DNA of 64,000 bases from Bostrychus sinensis (lineage: Eukaryota; Chordata; Actinopteri; Gobiiformes; Eleotridae), in contig CM036250.1 in assembly GCA_020698575.1 (NCBI GenBank), positions 28,409,500-28,473,499 on the forward strand. The letters run 5' to 3'. Positions 33,036-44,290 of the stretch are shown here, one piece after another. The notes under the pieces are model-generated. The model searched no databases. It saw nothing but the letters and a program-made list of their open reading frames with translations, and was not told where the DNA came from. Position 1 is the first letter of the stretch. The number at the start of each line of letters is the position of its first letter. A program made the position numbers and the translations under genes.

Positions 33036-34879
33036 TTTTGCCTGTCAAAATATCAAGAGAAAAGCTTAAAGACACTAAAGCAAACTCATATTTGACAACA
33101 CTACAGTGATACTGCAGTCTTTGGGGTCAAAGTTCTCATCCCCTGGACTGTGGTTTTCTGCAGTTTCAGTGGAAAACTGGAGCTAGCTTTTTTATGTCTT
33201 AGATAAAGTAGTATACAAACACTACATTCAGTATTATTAGTCAGTACTTATACAGTAAGAAGACCATAACACAAAATAAATATTTTACATCAATCTGTAG
33301 GACAGGCACCAAGGTTAAATACATTACACGTCTGAGAAGATCTATAAAAAGGGTGAAATTCTGCATTTTACCAGGACTTTGTTTGCATAGGTGAAGCATG
33401 AGTACGCATAGCTCTACCACGAGTATCATCTTTACTGTTTACACGAGATGTCAGATATTTAGAATGCACTGATACGTGGATTACCATACTCTGTCATCGT
33501 CTTTTTCCAGCAGTCCACCTTTGTAAAACCACCATTCAATAAACATGTTGCTTTGTGTTTATGTCTGACAAAAGCCGTCACTCACTACACCGCGGAGGAT
33601 TTTAACCCACGGAGATAGCAGGTGTTTACACTGGCAAATCCAGCGGCTTTCTCGATGGGCTCAACGGATAAATCGTGAGAGTGTAGAATAGATCAGAGGA
33701 GCATTGGAGGAAAACAGAAGGCCCCGTGACATTTGAACAAGCTTCACCGTCTTAATACCAGTGTGCTGTACAGGGGCTAATGGAATCCTTATGAGAGGTA
33801 ATTGTAGAGCAGAAACATTAGTGTAGTACAGGCTCATTGTGTGTTGTCATTAGATGGTCCCCAAGGGTTTGGTGTCAGATGTCAATGGAGTCTCGTGTCA
33901 TATTTAGGGTCACCTAATGTCCATATGCGTGCCTAGAAGAGATAGGATATTACACTGATGAAGTACATTGGTGAATAATATTTTGTTTTCACATATTAAA
34001 ATACTGATTTAATAGTGTGGCTAGCAGGACTCAGAATCCCACAACAGTGTGGCTGTAATTGTGGTTGTTGTATACATAATTTTATCGAATCAAAAACCTG
34101 TAATCTTACAGTTGTACAACTATAGATTCCCTGCAGTTATCACAGTGTCAAGTATTTTGGACAATCATGAAGAATTCTGCCATGGTCATAATAGTATGCT
34201 AACAACTTGCTCCATGCTGTGAGCCAGTTGTAAAATGTAGTTGTAGTTTTGAATGGCATTCAGATGGACTATTGCTGATTGTGCCTGTTGCTGACCATAT
34301 TTGAGCCCATGACAAACTCTCTAATCATATGACAGACTAATGTCCTGTGCTAACGCCGTGAGGCAAAACGTAGCAACTTCTTCATGTCACAAGTTGTGCT
34401 CATGTTCACTGCAATACCAACAGTAAATACATGTTTTTAATTTACAAAGTGACAGTCTTAAGATGTTAACTCAGTTCAACTTATAAATGCTAGTTTTGTT
34501 TTAGGAATAAATATAACATTTAGCATCCTTTTTTAAAAATATGATTATTTGTTACAGGAAGACTTGATGTACAGTATGAAAAAACATGTCTTGTTTTTGC
34601 TTCACATTTTTTCTGAATTATTAACTAACTGCTGTGTTAAACTACATCTGTGAGGGATTGCACCACAAAGTTGGAACCAAAAGCAAAGGGACTTTCAATT
34701 GGTGTGTGCAGTACTGAGAAAAATTTATATTTAGATTTTTTAGGGGGATTTTCTCGATAACGATAATTAGATGATAACTTGCATAATGCCATAAATGTGT
34801 TTATAAATGTCTAATAATAATAATAATAATATAAGTTATTGTTATGGTAATTAATTTAACTATGCACAATAGGGACATT
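33032..34879. other. Non-coding stretch
   Basis: The part at 33580-33740 is less AT-rich than its surroundings (CACCGCGGAGGATTTTAACC) and might be a conserved non-coding element; comparison is needed. No gene is seen. Confidence 0.35.
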
Positions 34880-35400
34880 AATGATTGACGAGTGGAATGT
34901 AGATATTATATTTAGAAGAATGGGCTTCATGTGCTGGAGGCTAAAGGCTGATACCAACAGAACAGTTGTAATAACACTGGTCCACTCCACACAGTCATAT
35001 GTGTACGGATGGGTTCGCTTGGATGCACAGCTGATTGAGGAGCTAGCTGATGTAATTAGTAACTGTGACTTGCATCATAGTAGGTCATGCCTGAGCGTAC
35101 ACATGTTACAACGTGAGACAGATTGTGAGACTCATTTAAGGTTTTGGACAAAGTTTTGGACAAAGACAAGAGCACGTGTAGCTCGGACAGCGCTGTGCAG
35201 TCTGTCTTTAACAACACAAGAACACATACTCACTTTTTACTTTCTCCTTGACACGTAGCAGCAAGTTAGCATTGGCTCAAGCTTTTGAGTAAATAAACAC
35301 ACTCATGAGCTAGTTGTTCTGTTTGAGCTAACTGTATCAAGGCTTGACTTTGAAAACTCTGCTCAAAACATGGGGCTATATTTGTCGCTGCTACGCGAAT
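34880..35400 (+). mobile_element. Decayed hAT-like element, internal part
   Basis: Shares ordered blocks with 41940-42290: ACAGCTGATTGAGGA, TAATTAGT, GGACAAAGTTTT, CAGTCTGTCTTT, ACAACACAAG and ACACA..CTC.TTTTTAC. Termini were not found. Its 125-codon ORF (34881-35258) is accidental. Confidence 0.55.
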
Positions 35401-35527
35401 ACTAGATAATAGAATTTTGCATATCTATAGGACAATATTTTTGTTCATGAGATATGTAGCACACACCTAATTTTTAAGTACTTAATACTTTTTGTGGAAA
35501 TTGACCCATACATATCAATGAAAACAC

Positions 35528-35855
35528 TAGGACTGACAGCCTCTGGTTGCTTAGTCAATTAAACGGTCAGTGAGGTCTTGGTCAAATAAAATTTTATTGG
35601 TCGATCAGTTGCATCCACGCTTGCCAACAATAAAACTGGTTTAATTTATTACTTGGTAACTTTTGTTTTTCATTTTATTGAAGATAGCTTTGATGATTTT
35701 AAATAATATATTATCTTTATTAATATAAAGTCACTTGTTTGTGTAAAATTCTGGTACATCGCCACACATATACTTTGGTTGATTCTGGTCAATTAATCGC
35801 TGTGCTGGGCATAGCTTCGATGGACTAACAATTTCTTTGGTTGACTGCAGCCCTA
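35528..35855. mobile_element. hAT-like non-autonomous element, 328 bp
   Basis: TAGGACTGACAGCC on the left and TTGACTGCAGCCCTA on the right. Flanks GAAAACAC and GAAAAAAT share 6 of 8 bases. It is a shorter relative of 29093-29572. Confidence 0.78.
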
Positions 35856-36008
35856 GAAAAAATACGATAATGAAATCATCATGTTGGATGTCATGTTATA
35901 ACATCTGCTATATGTAATCTAAACGTGCATAGTAAACGCATTGTAAATCCCACATTATACATTTTTTTGTAATATTGTTTGGTTATGTGTTATATTTTCC
36001 GATACATA

Positions 36009-36066
36009 ATGCAACACAAGTTCTATTATATTAGGGCTGCCTAATGTAATAGAACTTGTGTTGCAT
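36009..36066. other. 26-bp-arm hairpin
   Basis: The arms at 36009-36034 and 36041-36066 are inverted copies with one difference (T at 36029, G at 36046), which still pairs as G-U in plus-strand RNA. The loop is GGCTGC. Arms begin ATGCAACACAAGTTCTATTA. No neighbouring element explains it. Confidence 0.9.
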
Positions 36067-37215
36067 GATGTAAACATTGTGTTACTGACATGCTCCCATT
36101 TCAGCACTCTTTAATGCCAGCCGGCGCCTCATTTTTTACCTGTCTCAGTATAAAGAACTTGCCTGAGGGCAGCATAAGTGCTAAACAGAAAACCAAAAAT
36201 GCTATCAGCCTCTGAACACAAACTAATATCTTGATATGCCGTTTAATATTTTGTGGTAAAGTGTTGTTTGTCCGCAGAGCTTACGTATACCTCTTGACTT
36301 GAAAGACTTCAATTTCCCTACTTTTCCACTGATTTAAAGCGGGTCCTTTTAATTACATTGATGGCCGAGTTAACTTTTACGGCCACACTAAAAGCACGAC
36401 TGGCTCATTACTATAGGCACTTATTAAACCTGGCGGCGTGTGTGTGGGTATGTATGAAGTGGTGTAGAATGGACTGTGTATTTTCTGTTCGGGTGATCTG
36501 GGAGAAAAGATAGAAGCGGGAGACCACATAGACCGCCCTGTTGTGTGTGTGCCCAGCTTAGTCAAATTTCAGGTGTGTGAACTTGAAGCTTGAACTTGAA
36601 CTAAAGCTGGGTTAGTGCTTTTGAGTTCTGCACTGTTTTTGGTGAAGAGAAAAAGTTAACTGTCAGCAAAACATGTACAGGAATCTTATGCAAGAACTTT
36701 GCCATTTGGTGCTGGTCCTAAGCCCAGAGAAATGGAAATATGGAACTGGGCATCTGGTGTTAAAAAAACAATCAAAAAACAATGCCAAATTACCCATGTG
36801 AATAATTTGCTGTGGCAACACCTGAAGTGGCAGGAGCGGCTGAAATGTACTTCTCCTATGTATTTTGACTTGTTTTCATAGATCTATTATTCTGACAGTA
36901 ATATTATGTTGCTAACCAGTGACCACGTGGCGCTGCAGAATAATCTTTATCATTTAAGTGGCCAGTAAAAGTGATTTTGTTCAGCAGAGAGACAGTAAGC
37001 AGACAGATAACAGAGGGAGCTGGGATTTGATTTACGCTTTGCCAGGTAAGCCACAATAGCCACAACTTGTTTTCAGAAACATACCCAAAATAGTTCATCT
37101 GTCTGGGAAGATAATTTATTACAAAGATGCATCTGGTAGAGGTTTAGAAAGCAAGGCACAGATACTTTTCACAGATCACATTTGATTGGAACAAAATGGT
37201 CTTCTATGACGGAAG
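36067..37215. other. Non-coding stretch
   Basis: The block 36110-36440 is moderately GC-rich with homeobox-type TAATTACATTGATGG sequence and could be a conserved non-coding element. No coding support. Confidence 0.35.
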
Positions 37216-37556
37216 TAGGGCTGCACAATATAAGGAGAACTTATTTTTTATGTAAGGTTACACAGTATATTCTGAAATTATTGTTATCGTGGTATCAGCA
37301 AACGCAATATCCATATCATATAAAAATGGATTGTATGGCAATAATGTTATGGCCTTTCATCTAACAGAGATTTACACTGTCAGAATAATTTTTTTTTATC
37401 ACAGCCTCCAATGAAAATGCATTGAGAAAAAATGCATTAATTTAAAAAGTTGAGATTTGGACTTGCTATTTCAAAAATATAATGATAAAATATCGCCAAT
37501 CATATTGTTATTGCAATATTCAACATTTACCACATTTGTTATATTGTGTAGCCCTG
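37216..37556. mobile_element. Short inverted-repeat element (TAGGGCTGCACAATAT type)
   Basis: TAGGGCTGCACAATATAA at the left and TTATATTGTGTAGCCCTG at the right pair as terminal repeats. The flanking 8-mers do not match, so the duplication has decayed or the ends are slightly off. Confidence 0.65.
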
Positions 37557-38605
37557 GTTTTATGGTTTTGCTGAAAAAAAGTTGGAAAAAATAAAAATAA
37601 TGGGAAACTCAGGAGTCATATTAGTATATTTTATTTTTGGTTTCATTTAAGGCTCTGATGAGACCTATTTTTTGATGTTCATAGTGGAATTTCTGTCGCA
37701 TACCACAAATAAATTGTTTGCACATTGTGTGGCTTATAAGTACTTGTTAGTAATGTGTGTTCAACCTTTTATCTATCCACATCCTAACTTCCCTAACCCG
37801 TCATCATAAGCACTTCCATATACTCTGCTCTGTCAACACTTTAAATTTATTGAAGAGTATGTCTCACTTCGTTGCAGTGCCACTATAGCAGCCCTATATG
37901 AGACACTCCAGACTAGCTCCATTGGCCTGGGTAATGGAACTGTGAGGGTGGGTGTGGACATTAGTGCGTGTTATGTGGAATGGCCCCGCAGTGAGACGGG
38001 AAACATAAAACACTCAAATGAGATTCAGCTCCTGTATGTCTCAGTCTTTCTGTGCTGGAGAGGCCCAGTTTAGGGGCCGCTCAGCCTACCCCTTTTCATT
38101 CCTCCGTTCGTCCCGTCTAATGCTACTGTAGGCAGGGAGGCTCGGACAGACCCACTGGGGTGGGGGCGGTGGTGGGGGGGGTTGTAACTCAACATGTCCC
38201 CCAAGAGCAGGCTCCACCCATTTTATACTGTTGGCGGGACAAAACTAAGCACAACAGAGCATGTTAAAGCTATTTAAGACTGAGTTTACTTTGAATCATG
38301 AATGGATGAATAATCTAGAAATGCACTTGCCAGATTACATTTCTGTGATTATTTAGGAAACCATTAGAATGTTGTTGTACATCTGTCACTACACTGGAGT
38401 GAAAGCTGGCTACATGTATTATGTATTACCTTTAAATATTGCCCTTCTAAACTTGGAAATGTGTGGTTAGATGTACTAGTACTTTGCATTTTGAACAGTT
38501 TAGTAGCCAGCCAACTTAAGTTATCACTGACCATAGTAACTGAAAAGTCACTTCAACTAGCTTATCATATTTCATATTTCTAATTATTATAATTATATTA
38601 TTATA

Positions 38606-38662
<57 letters not shown>

Positions 38663-39967
38663 CCCTGACCACTATCCCTATTTTTCTTACACTGTCACTA
38701 ACAGCAGGTATATTTTAGCCCATACTGTACATCCTGAAAAAAGACTACTAAACTAATATACTAAAATATATTAAAGTACAACAACAGATGACAAGTTGAA
38801 GCACCCATCTTTTTATTTCTTTTATATGATTTTATTATCTTTTATAATAAAAAATGGTATCATGGGAGGTCTTTATTCAAATGCTTTCAAAAATTGTGAA
38901 AATTAAAAATTAAAAACAGTTAACAAAAGGGTCAAAAATAAATAAATGATGGAGCTAGTACCTTGTTCTTTGGTCCACTCATTCCTGCAGCATGTGAGCC
39001 TTGTCTGGTAGGTCTGAAAGTTGTTAGTCTTGATTTAGTACAAAAACACCATTACCAATAATGTGATAAATTCACCAAAAATATTATACCCTTTGTTACT
39101 AAGGGTGGATGAAATTCACCCAAACGCGTACCTGTAGGAAAAAAAACAGGAATGGGAGCAGGGAAACATGTCCACCTTCAGTGATGTCATTGAGAGACTT
39201 GGGTAGCTTCCCAAGGACTCATGTAACACAGACATCAGTAACACAATGAAAATCACATATACAATACGATGTTAGTAATAGTGTTCTAGGGTAAAGTAAT
39301 ATAGATATTATTATGTTTAGGGTGGACTGGGTTTTTGGTAATCCATACCATAGCTACAGTGTCTCTTGCTATGTTGATGTTTTTACAAATATAGTAATAT
39401 AGCTGTAGTAATTGGCTCCATGAACTCGGTAACAATAATATAACAAGGTTAACTTATATCATGTACATGCCATCTTGAAAGAGTACTGTCATGCAAAGAA
39501 CATGGCTGCATTTACTAGCATTATTGTACACTGTGTTGTTTGGTGTGTTCCATTAATGCTTCATGTAGTGAAGTAATCAATTTACTAGCTGATAACATCA
39601 CCAGCTATTTATTCTGCAGTTTGAACTTGTGTGCCCACTCGATGACAAACTGAAGCTTGTCTTGCTCTTGTGTTTAAGAGACATATCCCAAAGAGAGAGA
39701 ATGTTTGCTATAATTGTTCTGAAAACTAAACACACATTTATCATCGACATTTTAACAGCATACAGCTTTATCTCCAGACTCTTGCAGTGCTTCGCAAATG
39801 GAACATCTTTATTATATAGAGTTGTAATCAGAAATCTTCAACCCCTGACTTTAAAATACATTGTAATAATGTGAATGAAAGATGATGAGAATAAATGACC
39901 AAAATGTATTTATTTTGACAACTGAAGTCAACTTAACTTTGAAGCACAAATGAAAAAATGTGACACT
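37557..39967. other. Non-coding stretch
   Basis: It contains a G-rich run at 38157-38181 and a TTA microsatellite of about 25 units at 38580-38661. No gene or element boundary is recognised. Confidence 0.45.
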
Positions 39968-39975
39968 TTTAACAC

Positions 39976-40752
39976 TGTGGATGTCCCAATCAACTTTTTT
40001 TTGGCTCCCGATTAGATACTGATTATTTCATGTTTGGTTTTGGCCGATCCGAGTCCCGATACCAACCTTTTTCATTATTATTTTTTGCATTTTGTAATAA
40101 CACCTAACATACAAAAATAAATAAATAATAAATAATAATAATTGCTGTTTTGTAGTTGTGTTTTTATGATAATTATCTGTACAAAACAGCAGCAAAGCAG
40201 CAGCAGTGAATCAGTGAAGACAAAGAAGTCTTAGTTTAAGCCCTCTTTGGTTCTGAAGGCCAGGTCTAATATAAAATACACCATACAGGCCTGTAAAAAG
40301 AGCTAAGCAGAGCATGTGGCTAATTAGCATACATAAACAAAGACACCTAAAGTTACGGCTGAAGGCTGCACATCACACTACGCAGTTTGTTTTGGCCAAA
40401 CTGCTGCCACATCTAAACTGAGTCATTACTAAGGTAAAGTGATTTTTTTTCTCTGAGATTATTAGAGTTTTTAGCATCTGCATAGTCTCCACATTTAGTA
40501 TTTAGCTAAGTTGCTGTAGGCGCTAGCATTAGCCACAACACCGTCAACAGCTGCAGCTCTTAGAGGACGCTATTTCCACTGAGGTTGATGATAGATAGAG
40601 CCTCTTTTGACATTGTCCAAAGTAAAAAATGCAATTTAATCAAAATAAGTTCATTTTTCGCCCGATCACATGACTTAATCTGATCCAATTATTTAAAAAT
40701 TCCTTGATCGGCGCCTGATACCGATCTCTTGATTGGGATCGGGACATCCCTA
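39976..40752. mobile_element. hAT-like non-autonomous element, 777 bp, with near-perfect 8-bp duplication
   Basis: Left TGTGGATGTCCCAATCAA and right (inverted) TAGGGATGTCCCGATCCC. Flanks TTTAACAC (39968-39975) and TTTAACAA (40753-40760) share 7 of 8 bases. The interior 40150-40640 is the shared core described at 8225. Confidence 0.85.
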
Positions 40753-40829
40753 TTTAACAAATGCCTATGGGCAGTATTACTTAACCCTTAGCTTCAGTAC
40801 ATTGTGAAGTATTCTTTCACTTTTATAAC

Positions 40830-41500
40830 TTCTAACAAACATTTCGGGCAATTGCTAACAAGCTTACACCTCTCGACTGGAATCTTTGACGATTTGTCAT
40901 GTGCCTCTAGCTCAGTGATGTTTGATAGCCTTCGTGCTGTAACTACCATTTTTAAATCCCACCAAAGATTTGCAATGGGATTTAAATCTGGTGGCTGAGA
41001 AGGCCACAGCAGGACATTCCAGGATCTTTTTGTCTTCTTGCAAAAATATTTAATTAATAAATCCTTAAAATTGGGGGATTGAATGTCTCTGATTGCAAGA
41101 GAATGTTAAAATGGACAAAAGTCTCTTTCTATAAGTCTCTTTCCATAATTTAGTGCATCATATTTTGCACAGTACCAAAGCTAACTAAAGCTTCATACCA
41201 GCTGTATAGACGATCTTCACAGAATATTGAATATTATATTTGACATTTGTAGTCTATTATTTCCTCCTTGTTGGCATTTTTAAGCAGTCATTGCCAGGCT
41301 GGTATCTTGGATACGTTTTGTAGTCCTTTTTACCCATCGTGCCACTCGTTTAGGCAGACAGGAGGCAGACTGCTTCTGACCGCTTTTGTCTGCCTTCAGA
41401 TTTATAATTGCCCTTAAAATCAAGTCTCGGTAGGTTTTCAAATGGCTTTCTGAATCCTGGTTTGTGTGTGATTCTCTGTAAATCAACTAAAGATATCCTC
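40830..41500 (-). mobile_element. Possible Tc1-type transposon remnant
   Basis: The plus strand holds 'caatgggatttaaatctggtggctgagaaggccac', the usual reverse-strand wording of a Tc1-type transposase C-terminal half. A minus-strand ORF at 41280-41486 (ILRAIINLKADKSG) is rich in basic residues. No ends were found. Confidence 0.35.
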
Positions 41501-41712
41501 AGGTCTTTAGGCCTCATCTCAGCCTCCTCTTTCATTTATTCTGTTTCCTGTTCTGTGGCAGATGTGCAGTAAATCTAGGATCACAAATGTATGTGTTCTG
41601 TCAAATGAATTTAAATGGGGACTTATTTTATATGTGTAAAAGACACAGAGAAGAACTATTAAAGTAGCAACAGAAATATTACATAATATGAATTTGACTT
41701 GCATCGCTATTG

Positions 41713-43617
41713 TAGGGCTGCTCGATTATGGAAATGATCATAATCCTGATTGTTTTGGTTGTAATTAAAAGCATGATTATTTTAAATGATTATTGGCAGA
41801 AATTATGTTACATTTCCATGACAGAATGATTGATGCCAAAATACTAACCTGTAGAAGAATCACTTATTAGTGTTGTTTTTTCCATATAGCCTAGTACAAG
41901 CATAGCCTGTTGTTCACTTGACACAGTGTCATATATTTCTTTGAATACACAGCTGATTGAGGATCAGCTGATCTTAATTAGTGAGTGCATTTTCTCTGGG
42001 CTCCATTGGAGTCTATTGCGGTTGTGTGAGTGTGTCCGCGGCACAATGCATGCTAAGAGAGAGCTACTCTAAGACAGAGGCAGACCCTTAAGCCTGAGAC
42101 CTGCTTAGGGTTTAGGACAAAGTTTTAGATGGGGACAAGAGTGTATAAAGCTCTGAAAGTGTTATAAAGTCTGTCTTTTACAACACAAGGACACACATTC
42201 TCTTTTTACTTTTTTTAACATTAGCAGCAGCTTAGCATTAGCTCCATAAGCACTTTATTTACTACGTGAGCAAATAAACATACATGCTCCACGTCCACCT
42301 TCACAAATCTAAACTGCTCCCAAATAGGGTTGCAAAATTCCGGGAATTTTCAAAGTTGGAAATTTTCCATGGGAAAAAACAGGAATTTATGGGAATTAAT
42401 GGGAATTAATGGGAATTTATGGGAATAAATTGGGAACTTACACAATTCAAAACTGTCCCATGACAGGGCAATACACTATAGCATAAAAAACACAAACACA
42501 CTTCAATATCTCAGTCATTCCTCAGTCACATGTACATGTGGTACACTTCTATGCACTCTGCATCCCCCTATCACATGCACAGTTGATCTCCACAACACTA
42601 CCAAACTCAAGACTGCAGGGTTTTAAAAATGTGCTTTGTGGTATATTGTGATATTTTGGGGGCACAATATTAAGCATCATAATTCTTTATAGGTATCAAT
42701 ACATTTGTGACAACATCATGCATAATAAATGAGCTACATGTGTTCTGGTGGCAGGCCTATCAACACTAGTTTGGCTGCAGTTCCCAGGCTGGCCACTGGG
42801 GGTGGTGCCGTTTTTTGAGCAGATTAATGTAATGTGGTGTTTTTCCACTGATTAAACTGTGGCAGCTCAGCACATGTTCTCTCTTTTGAACAATTTACAT
42901 TCTGTTTGACTGTGCCTCTATAAAACAGGTGGGTGTTTGCTGTGTACTGAGGACAACTCTGTTGTAGTTTGAAATGAAATATAATTGCAGAATTGTATTG
43001 ACCTTTGTACCAAAAGTTTAATTTGCTTATTAACAATATAGCTGCTGTAATATCCTAAATGCTAATACCTAAAAGCCAAGCAAAGACCGGGGTGCATAAA
43101 TCAACCTTGAAAATTAAGTAGTAGAAAATATTGCAAGAGTCAAATGAGTGTTCATTTACTTTTTTGGTTTTGGGAAGTAATATTTTACTTAGCAAATGTT
43201 TTCTTGATCAAAGACAAATCTGTTCTGTAAATGTTCAATAAAGTTGTTTAACTCTGTTGGATTATAATTTTTTAAAAATGTATTTATATATGGTTTCCAA
43301 ATTTGAAAATTCCCAAAATTTCCAAGCTTAACTTCCCATGGAAAGTTTCCAGATAATTTCCGCAAATTTACCGCAAATTTTCCACCCCTTTGCAACCCTA
43401 CTCCCAAACTACAGAATTTGTTCTGTCTCACCTCTTAGTTCTCCCGTCATGTTCTTAAATGCTGTTATGAGTAGCATTGATGTAGGCTTTGGGAGGGGCA
43501 GAGACAGCGAGTGTGTCATTCAGAACACAATTGAATTATTCTTTTTTTTTCTCAATTCTAACGTTTGGGAGCCAATATCAAAATTGTAATCAAAATTCAA
43601 TAAATTGCACAGCCCTA
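41713..43617 (+). mobile_element. hAT-like element containing a second hAT-like element
   Basis: Outer ends TAGGGCTGCTCGATTATGG and TAAATTGCACAGCCCTA. Flanks CGCTATTG and GTCTAGTG share 5 of 8 bases. Without the inner insertion (42325-43400 plus one duplication copy) it is about 820 bp. Relatives: 49030-49686 (inverted), 63355 to the window end, 34880-35400. Confidence 0.78.
42325..43400. mobile_element. Nested hAT-like element, perfect 8-bp duplication
   Basis: Left TAGGGTTGCAAAATTCCGGG and right TTTCCACCCCTTTGCAACCCTA-type end, with CCATGG-centred motifs inside both. CTCCCAAA flanks both sides exactly (42317-42324 and 43401-43408). The related element at the window end shows the uninterrupted site near 63945. 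No transposase is evident in its 1076 bp. Confidence 0.9.
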
Positions 43618-44039
43618 GTCTAGTGTTTAACCCAATCCAATCGACTTATTCTCTCACTACCATAGTTTGGCATTGAGTCTCTCTTATAATGTTCTCTCCT
43701 GCTCTTCCTGCCGCTGTGCACTCCAATATGTAGTGTCTCAGATTGTTTGCTCAGAGGCTGGAGTCTCTCTGGGCCAAATTTACTTTAGAAATTGTGGCTT
43801 GTGGTCTCTTAAAGTAATTACTCCATGGACGAGTTGCTATAGAATCAGTAGTAGCTTGTTAGGAGCCAACATCTATATAGGGCCCAATAATTTATCAGCC
43901 TGTTATAGGATTATATGGTAAATTTTAACAGAATATTAGATATAAAAATGTTGCTAACTACATACACATGGAATACACTAAAATACTATGTTGACAATAA
44001 ATAATTTTAATTTGATTCATTTGCATTTTTAAATTTGAA

Positions 44040-44290
44040 CAATGTCAAAAATTGCCACATTGTACAATAGTGCTCACGAAGCATTGCACTGTCCACTGTG
44101 TTGTGGCTAATGCTGTTGGTAGCTCCAGAGCAGCTTAAATACAGACTGTGGAGACTCTACAGGCATAGTAATCACAGAGAAAGTCATTTTACCTCTCTAA
44201 TGCCATTGTTTAGCCAGCAAACTGGCAAAAATGAACATAGTGTGATGTGCAGTGTCTTTTCTTATTGTGTTGATGACTAAAAGACATTTA
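44040..44290 (-). mobile_element. Inverted fragment of the shared hAT-like core
   Basis: GTTGTGGCTAATGC, CAGAGCAGCTTAAATACAGA and GTGGAGACTCTAC are the reverse complement of the core at 31310-31380. Termini are not resolved. Confidence 0.6.

Noticed and set aside
34881..35258. 125-codon ORF as a gene
   Set aside because: It lies inside a decayed hAT-like copy that has relatives at 41940-42290 where the frame is not conserved.
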